This document shows positions 8,196 to 17,034 of a DNA stretch of 35,493 bases, in pieces (position 1 is the first letter of the stretch; each line of letters starts with the position of its first letter). Location: the IMG/VR virus record IMGVR_UViG_3300030503_000195, positions 1 through 35,493 of that record; one strand, 5' to 3'. The stretch comes from a virus. A program made the position numbers and the translations under genes. The notes below the pieces were generated by a model. That model had not been told where the DNA came from and did no database searches. It saw only the letters and a list, made by a program, of their open reading frames with translations.

Positions 8196-8942
8196 ATGCC
8201 AACCGGTTCCGGCTTTACCTTTAACATTGATTCAATTCGCTTCGATAAGGCCATGGCCGCTTTTCGGAGTCTCGGAATAGAGTCCAAGGTTATTGTGAAG
8301 GACGAAACCCGTTTTCTAGTCAAGCAGGTCATCAAGTTTACCCCGCCTAAAACACTGGCCCAAGGACGCAAGGCCGTTGCCCGTGACATCAAGAACGCCA
8401 TGGAACCGTTGGACGATACCAAGTTCACGTCCAAGAAAATTTCCATGCTCATCCGCAATAAGGACGTAAACTCCATGCGGGAAGTAGTCCGGCGAATTCC
8501 CACCATGAAGGCGTCCACCGTGGAAGAGTTTGACCCGGTGCGTTTGCATGAACGTCGTCGTGATTCTCGCGGGCGTGTCCAACGTTCCAAGGGTGTCTTC
8601 GTGCTGGACAAAAAAGGCTGGAAAAAGTACGTGTCCAAAAAACAGAAAAATGTGGGCAGCGCCAAGGCGGGTTGGTGGCCAAGCCTAGCCGCCGTGGGCG
8701 GTTCGGTTCCGTCGTGGGTTTCCCGGCATTCAAATCGTTTCGGTTCGGTGGATACATCAAGGCTGGAAAGCAACACGTCCCCGCGCATCCGAATCCAGAA
8801 CTTTTCCACCGCCGCCAATTCACAGAATCAACAGAACCACCAAGTGGAAAGCGCCGTGCGGATGCGTGCACGATCCATGGAAGGCAAAGCCCGTCACATG
8901 GTGGAACAAGCTGCAAAAGCCGGTGGACTTACCGTCCATTAA
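8196..8942 (+). CDS. gp10-like minor tail / tail completion candidate
   Basis: A 248-residue basic protein. The opening (residues 5-45: FNIDSIRFDKAMAAFRSLG...DETRFLVKQVIKFTPPKT) resembles HK97 gp10-like proteins, which begin with a helix and then a segment ending in TPP or TPVDTG and act at the head-tail interface. It is longer than the usual 120-170 residues, with a Lys/Arg-rich middle and an added C-terminal helical part. The in-frame ATG at 8175 overlaps the previous gene; 8196, four bases after that stop, is preferred. Assignment is moderate and depends on position and the N-terminal pattern. Confidence 0.55.
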   Translation: MPTGSGFTFNIDSIRFDKAMAAFRSLGIESKVIVKDETRFLVKQVIKFTPPKTLAQGRKAVARDIKNAMEPLDDTKFTSKKISMLIRNKDVNSMREVVRRIPTMKASTVEEFDPVRLHERRRDSRGRVQRSKGVFVLDKKGWKKYVSKKQKNVGSAKAGWWPSLAAVGGSVPSWVSRHSNRFGSVDTSRLESNTSPRIRIQNFSTAANSQNQQNHQVESAVRMRARSMEGKARHMVEQAAKAGGLTVH

Positions 8943-8957
8943 ACGCTAAGGAAATAT

Positions 8958-9464
8958 ATGCCTATCACCCAAACCCCATCGGCCTACGGCGTCCGTCAAA
9001 CGAGTGAAGGCATATGGCTAGCATGGGCCAAGTCAAAAGCGTTGCCGGGTACACCGATGGGGATCGCTAATTTTTTCACCGGTCAATCAACTGAGGAAGT
9101 CGCGTTGCCTGCCGTGATAGCCGCCTGCAACGGTGCGCGGGAACTTCTTATGCCCGGTTCCGGTTATTGGGAAGTGGACTTGGACTTCCTGTTGATGTCC
9201 TCTCCGGACGGCGGTGCCGATGCAGATAAGGCACAAGCCGCCTTGGTGGGCCAGATGGAAGCCTTACTTTATGGGCCAAATCCCGGTGATACGGAAAGCA
9301 TCCAATTTGTCGCCAATGAGGTGCAGGCAATGCCCGGTTGGCATTATTCCATTTACGGGTTCTGGATCGAGGAACAGACGGGCCAAGCCGTGGAACAGCA
9401 CTGGATAGACCAGTTTCGTCTTAAAGTGCATTGTAGCCCTAATTCCGGCCTCGCACCGGCCTAA
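8958..9464 (+). CDS. tail terminator-position protein
   Basis: A 168-residue protein with ribosome site TAAGGAAAT before its ATG. Its middle (WEVDLDFLLMSSPDG..., then QFVANEVQAMPGWHYSIYGFWIEEQ) reads like alternating strands. In siphophages the gene after a gp10-like protein commonly encodes the tail terminator, which caps the growing tail tube. The sequence alone does not prove this. No cysteine clusters, signal peptide or membrane segment. Confidence 0.55.
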   Translation: MPITQTPSAYGVRQTSEGIWLAWAKSKALPGTPMGIANFFTGQSTEEVALPAVIAACNGARELLMPGSGYWEVDLDFLLMSSPDGGADADKAQAALVGQMEALLYGPNPGDTESIQFVANEVQAMPGWHYSIYGFWIEEQTGQAVEQHWIDQFRLKVHCSPNSGLAPA

Positions 9465-9493
9465 TAGAGACTAGCTAACATTCAGCCATAAGT

Positions 9494-9862
9494 ATGGCCC
9501 TTAACATTCGCGGAATCCAACCCATTGCATGGGGCACGATTACCACCACCGGTTTTCTTACCGAGTCCATCAATGCATCCGATAAGACGGATGAGAAAAT
9601 CATTGACGGCGACGACGGCGACCAAGCCATACAAATCACCGGCTTTGGGCTTAAGACGGATGTGACTTTGGAAGTCATCCCCAAATCGTCCGTGGATGCA
9701 CCCCCGGTTTGCGGCGACGTCTTTGGCTACGGCCCCACCGGTGACGACCAGATTCTTATCACCATCATTTCCATTGACCGAAAGAAGATGAACAAGGACG
9801 TGGAAAAGTGGAGTATCAAGGGCAACTTCATGCCAACCATCACGCTCACCCTTCCGGGCTAA
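9494..9862 (+). CDS. small beta-rich protein, tail tube candidate
   Basis: A 122-residue acidic, beta-rich protein (repeated short strands such as VTLEVIPKSS, ILITIISID, WSIKGNFMPTITLTL). It sits between a terminator-position gene and the genes leading to the tape measure, the usual place for the tail tube. It is small for a major tail protein (about 130-250), but simple tube subunits of this size exist. A dispersed-repeat copy (9605-9623) encodes DGDDGD. The start ATG lies in the phrase AAGTATGGCC, shared with the gene start at 2617. Confidence 0.5.
   Translation: MALNIRGIQPIAWGTITTTGFLTESINASDKTDEKIIDGDDGDQAIQITGFGLKTDVTLEVIPKSSVDAPPVCGDVFGYGPTGDDQILITIISIDRKKMNKDVEKWSIKGNFMPTITLTLPG
9605..9623 (+). 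repeat. dispersed GC-rich repeat, permuted variant
   Basis: GACGGCGACGACGGCGACC, a permuted form of the core in the tail tube candidate, encoding the acidic turn DGDDGD. Confidence 0.6.
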
Positions 9863-9877
9863 AAAGGAGACTTCCGT

Positions 9878-10495
9878 GTGGATGACTCCTTTTATCAAGC
9901 GCATGTCCATTCCGGCCCTCACTATGTTCTAGGGCGGAAACTGCACCCGCTATGTCTGCAAGACATCTTGCGGTTCATGTTGGTGGGTTCGCCCTATGGC
10001 CGGGTGCAAGATAATTCCGGCGGTTCATTTCCCGTTACGTTGGGCGAACTTCGTATAGCGGTTTCCATTTGTTCCACTCCCTTGGAAGAGTACGTCCGGG
10101 CCACGAGCAACCGGCACTTGGTGCCTGTCCTCAAGAACCTGTGGTGGAAGCGCCAGACCGAAAAGCTCAACCTCGATTTAGAGGTGGCCAAGTTTGACGC
10201 TTACTTTAATGACTACTTTTCCACGCCCGAACTGTGGGAGACGACCGGCGAAAGCTCCGCTATTGGTGCCCCGTGGCCCTTGGCGATTGCCGCTAGTTTG
10301 ATGTCAAAGACGGCCATGGCCCGTAATGAAGTCTGGACGATGCCGGTGGGGGAAGCCATCTGGCTTAACGCATCAATCTTGGAACAGGCCGGAGCAACTG
10401 AAATTGCCAGCGCGGAACAGATAGAAGCCATGTACGAATTGGGTTTGCGTAAACGGCCTGAACCCCGCAAGCGGAAGGCGGTGAACCGTGCCTAG
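9878..10495 (+). CDS. pre-tape-measure protein, tail assembly chaperone position
   Basis: A 205-residue protein starting with GTG; AAGGAG at 9864-9869 gives proper spacing and decides this start. It lies just before the tape measure, the place of tail assembly chaperones (lambda gpG/gpGT), which coat the tape measure during tail assembly. I see no obvious slippery sequence or second overlapping product. The C-terminus is very basic (RKRPEPRKRKAVNRA). It overlaps the next gene by 8 bases. Function is by position. Confidence 0.55.
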   Translation: MDDSFYQAHVHSGPHYVLGRKLHPLCLQDILRFMLVGSPYGRVQDNSGGSFPVTLGELRIAVSICSTPLEEYVRATSNRHLVPVLKNLWWKRQTEKLNLDLEVAKFDAYFNDYFSTPELWETTGESSAIGAPWPLAIAASLMSKTAMARNEVWTMPVGEAIWLNASILEQAGATEIASAEQIEAMYELGLRKRPEPRKRKAVNRA

Positions 10496-12116
10496 TATTA
10501 TTGACATCGTCATTGGGCTGAACCATGAGGCGGTGGACGAAGGCGTCAACCACATCCGTGAACAGGTGGCGGAAATGAAGGAAGGCTTTACGTCTGCCAT
10601 CGCTGAATTTGCATCTGTTGGGTTCTTGGCCGAACTGTCCGAAAAGACCATGGAGTACGGGCACCAAGTCAACGCGCTTTCCGAACGCTTGGGCATCAAT
10701 GCCGAGTGGATTCAGAAGGTGGCGAACGTGGGCAAGCTCTATGACACGGATATGCAGGCCACGGCCTTTGGCTTGAATAAGCTTGTGGTGGCCCAACAGA
10801 AGGCAATCAACGGCAGTACCGAACAGACGGAAGCCTTCGCCCGGTTCGGAATCTCACTGGCCCAACTTAAGACGATGCACCCGGACGAAGTTTTCAACGC
10901 CTTGGCAGATGCGACGATGAACGCCAAAGACCGTGGCGAAGCATACGGCGATGTCATCACGTTGATGGGCCGTAATGCCGGGGTGCTTTTCCCCATGCTG
11001 GAAAAAGGTTCCAAGGCAATTCAGGAACAGGGTGAAGCAATGGGAGTCATGTCCACGGATTCCGTTAAATCACTTGAGGAAGCAGATCGTCACATCAAGA
11101 TTTTTGAACAACAGGTGGTGGTGTCTTTTGGCAACGCCATTAGCATTGCTTCACGGGCCACATCCGCCATTGCCTTGGTGTTCACAGAAGCCATTGGCGA
11201 GTCCAGCGCGTGGATGGCACAGGCCACCGGAGATTCCGAACGGGCGGAACAAATCATGCAGAACTTGGCAAAGGTTCGCAAGGACACCCAACAATATATC
11301 TATACGGGGGTTGATCCAAATGCCCCCAAGGAAAAAGCGGGTGCGATTGATGAAGACCGCGAGACGGGCGAGGAGATGAAGGACGCTGCCAAGAAAGCCA
11401 AGGAAGAGGCGAAGGAACAAGCAAAGGCCGTCAAGGAAGCGGCAGACTATGCCCGCGAATCTGCCCGCGCACTTCGTGAAGCCAAGGTGGAGGAACTTAA
11501 GGGACAGGAAAAAATCGACGCCATTTTTGATGACATGGTGGAAGCGTCCAAGCACTTGAATGAGGGAACGGATTCTGAAAAATTACAGAAGCTCAAGGAT
11601 TATGATGCGATGAACCGGCAACTAATCGCCGCCGGTAAATCTGCCGATCAACAGAAGATGGAAGCCGCACGGACGCTTGCCGAAATGCAGGAACGTTATC
11701 AAGACCGCTTGGAAAGCCGGGCACGTAAAGCAGATGATGACGCTTTTGAAAACCGTTTTCGCGCCATCCAAAATGAAGGGGATCGTAAGACAGCATTACT
11801 TGAACGCGAGAAGCAACTGGAAAAAGAATTGGCCAATATTCCCACCCCGGCGGCGGACAAGATGTTTGCCAAGCTCGATGAAATCAACACGATCAAAGAC
11901 CGTATCGCGGAAGCCAATGCCCGGCCCGGCAAGGGCGTCGTGGCAGATTCCATGGCCCGGATTGGCGGCGGCGGAAACGTGGCGGGAATTGGAACGATGG
12001 AAAAACAGTTGAACGAAACCAAGGAAATGAACCGCACACTAAAGGACATTAAGTCCATCCTTGGCCCAAACAACAGCGCGGGTGGTGGCCTCGCCAATGT
12101 TAGTTTGAATCCCTAA
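10488..12116 (+). CDS. tape measure protein
   Basis: A 542-residue, mostly helical protein. It starts with GTG inside the end of the previous gene. Residues 1-190 resemble tape measure N-terminal regions (ALSERLGINAEWIQKVANVGKLYDTDMQ..., then LMGRNAGVLFPMLEKGSKAIQ). A hydrophobic Ala-rich stretch near residues 208-235 could be the membrane-active segment. Residues 300-470 are highly charged coiled coil. Tape measures set tail length; at about 1.5 angstrom per residue this would give a tail near 80 nm, which is short. No lysozyme or peptidase domain is seen. The following genes encode distal tail parts, as expected. Confidence 0.82.
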   Translation: MPSIIDIVIGLNHEAVDEGVNHIREQVAEMKEGFTSAIAEFASVGFLAELSEKTMEYGHQVNALSERLGINAEWIQKVANVGKLYDTDMQATAFGLNKLVVAQQKAINGSTEQTEAFARFGISLAQLKTMHPDEVFNALADATMNAKDRGEAYGDVITLMGRNAGVLFPMLEKGSKAIQEQGEAMGVMSTDSVKSLEEADRHIKIFEQQVVVSFGNAISIASRATSAIALVFTEAIGESSAWMAQATGDSERAEQIMQNLAKVRKDTQQYIYTGVDPNAPKEKAGAIDEDRETGEEMKDAAKKAKEEAKEQAKAVKEAADYARESARALREAKVEELKGQEKIDAIFDDMVEASKHLNEGTDSEKLQKLKDYDAMNRQLIAAGKSADQQKMEAARTLAEMQERYQDRLESRARKADDDAFENRFRAIQNEGDRKTALLEREKQLEKELANIPTPAADKMFAKLDEINTIKDRIAEANARPGKGVVADSMARIGGGGNVAGIGTMEKQLNETKEMNRTLKDIKSILGPNNSAGGGLANVSLNP

Positions 12117-12120
12117 ACCT

Positions 12121-12855
12121 ATGGCAACCGCACCACTTCTCAGTAATGTAAACGTCCGTGGAAATAACGACGTTGTTAACGGGAAAACTTTTTACAAGGT
12201 AACTTCCCACGGGCCGGTTGATCTTTTGACCGATGGCAGCGTTACGCAAAAATTAACCTTTCAATGTGATTGGCCGTCCCTGTTTAATCACATGCCGGTG
12301 CGCGGGTACACATCGTCCCCGGATTTTCCCGGTTTACTTTGTGAGTCCGCAACTGCCGCATACGAATTACCCGGCATCGCCGTCGTCGTCGTCACCTATC
12401 GAGGCATCCCATTTAACTTGCCCCCCGGTGATGAGGAGATGATCGTATCAACTCAAGAACAGCCTATCGAGACGCACCCGCTTTTCGTTTCCACATTGGC
12501 GGGCACTCCGGCTAGCCCGTTGAATGGTGCCCAATTTGATGGCACAGACAATGTTAATTCCTCCTTCATCCGGTTTGCCGCTACGTCCAAGTACGCGGGA
12601 CTCGAATCTTATCTTGCCCCCACCATGACTTTCCGCCGGAACTATGCAGACTTTAACCGGCCCGATATTTCCAAGGTTGGGTTTATCTGGACGCCAAACG
12701 ATGCGCCAACCCCCGGAGGAAATCGCAATTGGCTTTGCGCGGGCATCACGTGGCGGAAATACGGCGGGTATTATTCCATCAATGAGGACAGCCTTATGTC
12801 AGGGCCAAAGGGTTGGTTGGAAGATGTATATAAACAAAATAACGGGGGATCATAA
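12121..12855 (+). CDS. distal tail / minor tail candidate
   Basis: A 244-residue protein immediately after the tape measure, in the slot of the distal tail protein. No domain recognised. The C-terminal part (NRNWLCAGITWRKYGGYYSINEDSLMSGPKGWLEDVYK) looks like a folded beta-rich module. A minus-orientation repeat variant at 12377-12397 encodes IAVVVVT. Its stop overlaps the start of the next gene by one base, suggesting coupled translation. Structural role inferred from context. Confidence 0.55.
   Translation: MATAPLLSNVNVRGNNDVVNGKTFYKVTSHGPVDLLTDGSVTQKLTFQCDWPSLFNHMPVRGYTSSPDFPGLLCESATAAYELPGIAVVVVTYRGIPFNLPPGDEEMIVSTQEQPIETHPLFVSTLAGTPASPLNGAQFDGTDNVNSSFIRFAATSKYAGLESYLAPTMTFRRNYADFNRPDISKVGFIWTPNDAPTPGGNRNWLCAGITWRKYGGYYSINEDSLMSGPKGWLEDVYKQNNGGS
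12377..12397 (-). repeat. dispersed GC-rich repeat, minus-orientation variant
   Basis: The plus strand reads GCCGTCGTCGTCGTC at the heart of this segment. On the minus strand it is a GACGAC-rich variant of the core, here inside the minor tail candidate gene. Confidence 0.45.
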
Positions 12856-13562
12856 TGCCTCGCGGTTCTGGAAATGCTTTTGGGTTGAAACGGTTTGAGG
12901 GCAATCGTCCGCTGTCTGAACAGTTGACGGCAGACCGTCTTAACCAGATTTTAGACTTCGTTGACATGGGGGTTATCCGGTTCGGTCGTGGGCTTCATGG
13001 GGCACGCACCACAGGCGGAACTACGATCAATATTCGCAACGTGCCGGAAAACGCCGTGGATGATCTCGGGCCGTTTGAAATCGCATGGCGAACCAACCCG
13101 GCAGACCCCACGGGAAACACCTTCCAAGCGAAGGTGTCCAAGAATTCGGATTACCTGAAATCGACAAAACCCAACGATAGCTTAAGCGTGACCGGGCTAG
13201 ATTCGTGGTTTCCGTTTTTGACTACGGATGTCATCACAATCTTTTCCCCGGTAACAAGCTACGTTCCCACATCCGCCACAGTTCAATCCTACGGACTCGG
13301 CACGACCAGCTTTGACCCTACAAGTGACCCGTGGAATACCGGGGATAATGGAATTGTTTTTGATGATGGGGGCACGCCACCGGTTCAACAGGGTTTAAAT
13401 GTTCTACTGGCCTATTCCACCCCGGATTTGAAGGGTAAGCCATACGTCATTCAAAGTCAGTTAGACCACATCCTAATTGAGTCCGGCATTATCGCGGGCC
13501 GTGCGGCGGTGTATGATTTTTCCCATCGTCGTCGCTACGGAATTACCGCACCGGGGATTTAA
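12855..13562 (+). CDS. hypothetical tail structural protein
   Basis: A 235-residue protein, translationally coupled to the genes on both sides (one-base overlaps at 12855 and 13562). The N-terminus has PLSEQLTADRLNQILDFVDMG, resembling the early segment of other phage virion proteins of unknown function. The middle is rich in Thr, Ser, Asp and Pro with strand-like pieces. No enzyme motif. Position between tape measure and fibre genes suggests a baseplate or tail-tip component. Confidence 0.5.
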   Translation: MPRGSGNAFGLKRFEGNRPLSEQLTADRLNQILDFVDMGVIRFGRGLHGARTTGGTTINIRNVPENAVDDLGPFEIAWRTNPADPTGNTFQAKVSKNSDYLKSTKPNDSLSVTGLDSWFPFLTTDVITIFSPVTSYVPTSATVQSYGLGTTSFDPTSDPWNTGDNGIVFDDGGTPPVQQGLNVLLAYSTPDLKGKPYVIQSQLDHILIESGIIAGRAAVYDFSHRRRYGITAPGI

Positions 13563-14503
13563 TGAGCGCGCCAACTTACCGTCACGGGTTTTTCCCTTTC
13601 CCAGTACCCGAGACAACAGACTCAACAGACGTTGGAATCGGAACGCCTTATTTAGTTGGTCTTTCTTTTGAGGCGGCGGTTGAACTTTTTTGGCGTGCCA
13701 AAAAATTATCGGTAAGCGCACCTCTAGTTGGAACCTCCCCTATGGGGTCAAGTTTTGGGTCTTCCGCTTACCCTAGTGTGGATGTGGTGGGGGATTTCAG
13801 TTCTGGTACATCGGTTCCCATAATGATTTGTCGGTTGGATGGGGTTGGCCCGTTTTTTCCGGTTACAGATGAAATTAGGGCTATCGATCTCCCTTTCATC
13901 AATGCCACAAACGCAAATGACCCTGCAATCCCACCGGGAATTTTCTTTCCCAACTTACCGTCTAATCATACTGACCCCGCGAACGGCCCTCCATCTGCTA
14001 ATCCAGATGATCCCGATAATTGGTTTGGAACATATAATCTTTGGATGTTCATCACCATGAGCGCCCAAATTTTTGAACAAGCAGGAGACAATATAATCGG
14101 AAACATTCAAAGCCCTTGCATGGTAAAATTTGGAGACCTCTACTACCCATCGTTATCGTTTAGCGTAAGACTTGATATTGTGGAGGGGTTTGACCACGTA
14201 CCAGATGAAATCCGAACAGAAGTTGTAGGTTATAATGCCTCCTATGGAAGTGGGGACATTATATCAGGAGGAAGCTTTGGGATTACGGGAAGCGTGTTCG
14301 GCGTGGACATCGGGTCTTTAAATTGGACGCTTGATATTGCCCCAATTGTGCAAGGCGGTTTTGGCGGTGCGGTGCGTGGGCAAACCATTACAGGGTTTGA
14401 TAAGTTAAGCATCAAGATTGAAGAGTGGTGGCCCCACGACCCCAAAGACGGTCATGGCCCATTCTATGACGCCACCACAGGTGGTTGGATTGAAAGAAGC
14501 TAA
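13562..14503 (+). CDS. hypothetical tail protein in A+T-richer DNA
   Basis: A 313-residue Gly/Pro/Ser-rich protein with no family I recognise. Its DNA is visibly richer in A+T and uses codons such as TTT, ATA and TTA more than the neighbouring head genes, suggesting separate ancestry or diversifying exchange. The C-terminal region (GSGDIISGGSFGITGSVFGVDIGSLNWTLDIAPIV) is strand-like and glycine-rich, as in fibre or baseplate proteins. It starts one base inside the previous stop. Likely tail tip or receptor-related, inferred from place and composition. Confidence 0.5.
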   Translation: MSAPTYRHGFFPFPVPETTDSTDVGIGTPYLVGLSFEAAVELFWRAKKLSVSAPLVGTSPMGSSFGSSAYPSVDVVGDFSSGTSVPIMICRLDGVGPFFPVTDEIRAIDLPFINATNANDPAIPPGIFFPNLPSNHTDPANGPPSANPDDPDNWFGTYNLWMFITMSAQIFEQAGDNIIGNIQSPCMVKFGDLYYPSLSFSVRLDIVEGFDHVPDEIRTEVVGYNASYGSGDIISGGSFGITGSVFGVDIGSLNWTLDIAPIVQGGFGGAVRGQTITGFDKLSIKIEEWWPHDPKDGHGPFYDATTGGWIERS

Positions 14504-14518
14504 CAACCCCCTATAATT

Positions 14519-16036
14519 ATGCCCTCCCTAGTCCTCTTCGTTGATGAAGTAAACAAAGCTTTCGTGCGGGCATTCTCCATCAACATTCCCCAAACCGTTG
14601 GCCCGTTGACCCAAGGCAATACCTATGACGTAGCCGTGCGGTTCATGAACAGCACCAACACGGTTTCCAATCCGTTTACGGATGTTAACCACGATGGGGA
14701 CACAATCCAGATTGGCGTGGGCGTCCTTAATGAGGCACCCAACTCCGGCACTTTCATTTTAGCGGATGGTGGTGCCCCTACGGTATTCACTGCACCGCTG
14801 GCCTACAACATCACCGCCGCTGCATTGACGACCGCGCTTAACGCCGTTGCCGCCATCACAAGTGCCGGTGGTGTGGATGTTTCATCTCCCGCCAATGCCG
14901 GAGCCGGTGGCCCGTGGAACGTCACATGGCGCACGGCAGGTGCACGTGACTTACTTGTGGCAGATACGGACTTGCTCGCACCGCTATCCGGTGCACGAAT
15001 TGACCGGGTGAAGACGGGCGACGTGTCCACCCGTGAGGTGCAGAGCATTTCCCTTATTCAGGTGCCCGCAGCGTTCCAAGACACCTTCACTAATTTTCCT
15101 GCCGCCGCCGTCGTCGTCTCCAATATCCAAACCGGAAGTGGCACGGCCAACGCGGTGCAGCGTATATCCCTTAATCCGCTCCCTTACTCGGGCACGTTCG
15201 CCGTTACTTGTTTGGGCCACACCACCACGCAAATTTCATTTGGCGATGATGGCACGGGTTTGGAAGCCGCCTTGGAAGCCCTCGCCTCAGTTGGTGCGGG
15301 GAATGTCAATGTGGTGCAGTCTGGCCCATGCCAATGGGATGTTACCTTTATTGCCGCGCTTGGCCTGCAAGCCATTACCGCCATGACGGGCAACGCCACC
15401 GCGCTGGTTGTGCCCAAGGGTAAGTTGGGCGAACTGTCCATGGATGTGGCGGGTATTGACGCACTCGTGGAAAGTGGGATTTCCAACGTTACTTTTCAAA
15501 TTGATGTGACCCCGGCAGGCGGCAAGCCTTACACCGTTGTGGCCACGGGCGTTGACATTGTGGCGACATTGATTGATCCCGGCGCAAGTGTTCCCACTCC
15601 CACACCATCCTATTCCACCACGGACGAAATGAATGCGGCAATCGCCGCCGCCATCACTGCCATAATCGATACAGACCCAACTTTAGCGGCAGACAGTGAC
15701 GCACTCGTGGCGTCCCAAAAAGCCATCAAGACGTATGTGGCCGGGTTGCTTTTCCGTTGGTTGATTAAGGTGGCCAATTACACCGCCGTTTCAGAAGACC
15801 GTATCCAAACTGATACCGGTGGAGGTGCTTTCACCATCACGCTTCCCGCTGCCCCGGCAATCGGAGATCAAGTCTTGATTGAAGACGCCACGGGAAGTTG
15901 GGCCACTAACAACTTGACGATTGCCCGGAATGGTTTGAAGATCAACGACGGCACAACGAATTACACCGCATCCGTCGCCGGTAACAAGCTGTCATGCGTT
16001 TACATCTCGGTGGGCTTCGGATGGAGTATCAAATAA
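14519..16036 (+). CDS. tail fibre protein with duplicated domain
   Basis: A 505-residue fibre. Two related modules of about 90 residues can be seen: one with GTFILADGG...AALTTALNAVA...WNVTWRTAG (about 77-145) and one with GTFAVTCLG...LEAALEALAS...WDVTFIAALG (about 224-290). Then comes the common fibre linker DPTLAADSDALVASQKAIKTYVAG (about 390-413). Last is a C-terminal beta module (YTAVSEDRIQTDTGGGAF...NNLTIARNG...WSIK) that I recognise from many phage tail fibres. Function: adhesion to the host surface or spacer for the tip. It is followed two bases later by another fibre gene. Confidence 0.75.
   Translation: MPSLVLFVDEVNKAFVRAFSINIPQTVGPLTQGNTYDVAVRFMNSTNTVSNPFTDVNHDGDTIQIGVGVLNEAPNSGTFILADGGAPTVFTAPLAYNITAAALTTALNAVAAITSAGGVDVSSPANAGAGGPWNVTWRTAGARDLLVADTDLLAPLSGARIDRVKTGDVSTREVQSISLIQVPAAFQDTFTNFPAAAVVVSNIQTGSGTANAVQRISLNPLPYSGTFAVTCLGHTTTQISFGDDGTGLEAALEALASVGAGNVNVVQSGPCQWDVTFIAALGLQAITAMTGNATALVVPKGKLGELSMDVAGIDALVESGISNVTFQIDVTPAGGKPYTVVATGVDIVATLIDPGASVPTPTPSYSTTDEMNAAIAAAITAIIDTDPTLAADSDALVASQKAIKTYVAGLLFRWLIKVANYTAVSEDRIQTDTGGGAFTITLPAAPAIGDQVLIEDATGSWATNNLTIARNGLKINDGTTNYTASVAGNKLSCVYISVGFGWSIK
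15105..15120 (-). repeat. dispersed GC-rich repeat, minus-orientation variant
   Basis: CCGCCGTCGTCGTCTC on the plus strand, the reverse complement of a core variant, inside the tail fibre gene where it encodes part of AAAVVVSN. Confidence 0.5.
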
Positions 16037-16037
16037 T

Positions 16038-16742
16038 ATGAGCTTACCCGTTACAGACTCCGCACTTCAATTGCAGTTGCTCGCGCCTTTGTTTGGCGCT
16101 ACGAATACTTGGAACGCTTTCCAGACTTTCAACGATGATTTGCAGGATGGATCAGGAGACACTTTCAGTTCCCTATTTAACGGAACGGCGGGGAGCGTAG
16201 CTTTTGCTTCTAATGCTTTCAACGATCAAGTTGGCAATAATATTGCGGGCACGTATGCTACGTTAGACGATCTAAGCGCGGGGGTGAGCAACGCATTCGG
16301 TTACACTGATACGGAAGTCAATAATCTGCAAAACGCCTTAACCTCTGGTTCCGTAACAGTTCAAAATGCGACGGATGCAAGCAACGATGGAAGCGGTAAC
16401 AATATAACCTCTACTTACGCACCTTTGGCAGGGGCCACATTTACAGGATTTTGCGAGTTCCAAAACACTGTTAACTTCGACGACCGGGTATTATTTTTTG
16501 ATGGAATTTCGCTAAATGGAAGCGCAAATATTTACGCGGTATCTCAGATTGATTGCAAAATTCTTATCTTGTCAGTAGGACATACGGTTGCGGGTTTAGC
16601 TACGGACATCCCTTCGCCGGGAGTAGGCACGATGACCTACGTTACCGACGCAACCGCCCCCACCTACAATGGCGCTTTAATAGGTGGGGGAACGACCGTA
16701 ATACCGGTCTTTTACAACGGCACGGCATGGGTCTCTCACTAA
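16038..16742 (+). CDS. tail fibre tip / receptor-binding candidate
   Basis: A 234-residue protein with repeated motifs GNNIAGTYATL and GNNITSTYAPL in the first half (about residues 68-78 and 122-132), which suggest a trimeric fibre shaft. The C-terminal module (ATDIPSPGVGTMTYVTDATAPTYNG...VIPVFYNGTAWVSH) is a fibre-end module seen in many phages. A+T content is higher than in the head genes, in line with exchange of host-range genes. It probably forms the receptor-binding tip together with the preceding fibre. Confidence 0.65.
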   Translation: MSLPVTDSALQLQLLAPLFGATNTWNAFQTFNDDLQDGSGDTFSSLFNGTAGSVAFASNAFNDQVGNNIAGTYATLDDLSAGVSNAFGYTDTEVNNLQNALTSGSVTVQNATDASNDGSGNNITSTYAPLAGATFTGFCEFQNTVNFDDRVLFFDGISLNGSANIYAVSQIDCKILILSVGHTVAGLATDIPSPGVGTMTYVTDATAPTYNGALIGGGTTVIPVFYNGTAWVSH

Positions 16743-16774
16743 AATTTTAACTCAAACCAAACCGAAATAAAAAT

Positions 16775-17014
16775 ATGACCACCCCCGCAAATCCCCTCAC
16801 TCCCGCGCAAATCCTCGCGGGTCAACTGTTCAACAATTACAGCGCTCAGGCCGGTGCTTACCGTGCCGCTCGTGCCAACGGCGTTCCGGCTCGTGCCGCG
16901 CAAGGCAACATTCCCGCCGTTGCTGCCATCTCTGCCGCTGACTTCGCTACCGCCCTCGGTGGCCAGCTTGCCGCATTCGATGCCGCTTACGGTTACGTTG
17001 CCCCCACCACCTAA
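16775..17014 (+). CDS. small Ala-rich protein after the fibre genes
   Basis: A 79-residue protein, very rich in Ala (about 30%), with a predicted helical run (residues 20-70) and no membrane segment. Unknown function. It sits between the fibre and lysis genes. An A-rich leader precedes the ATG. The next intergenic stretch is filled by a dispersed-repeat copy. Confidence 0.6.
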   Translation: MTTPANPLTPAQILAGQLFNNYSAQAGAYRAARANGVPARAAQGNIPAVAAISAADFATALGGQLAAFDAAYGYVAPTT

Positions 17015-17015
17015 A

Positions 17016-17032
17016 CCGTCGTCGCCGTCTTC
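17016..17032 (-). repeat. dispersed repeat variant between genes
   Basis: CCGTCGTCGCCGTCTTC on the plus strand (minus strand GAAGACGGCGACGACGG), lying entirely between the stop at 17014 and the ATG at 17035. It takes the place where a ribosome-binding site would be expected. Because it is non-coding, it argues against peptide-level selection for the repeat. Confidence 0.65.
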
Positions 17033-17034
17033 CT

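Noticed and set aside
8120-8818. 232-codon open frame on the minus strand
   Set aside because: Antisense to the gp10-like gene; Ser/Arg-rich translation without recognisable domain.
9862-10500. Programmed frameshift in the tail chaperone region
   Set aside because: I looked for a slippery heptamer near the end of the gene before the tape measure and found no convincing one; the overlap is a simple stop-start overlap.
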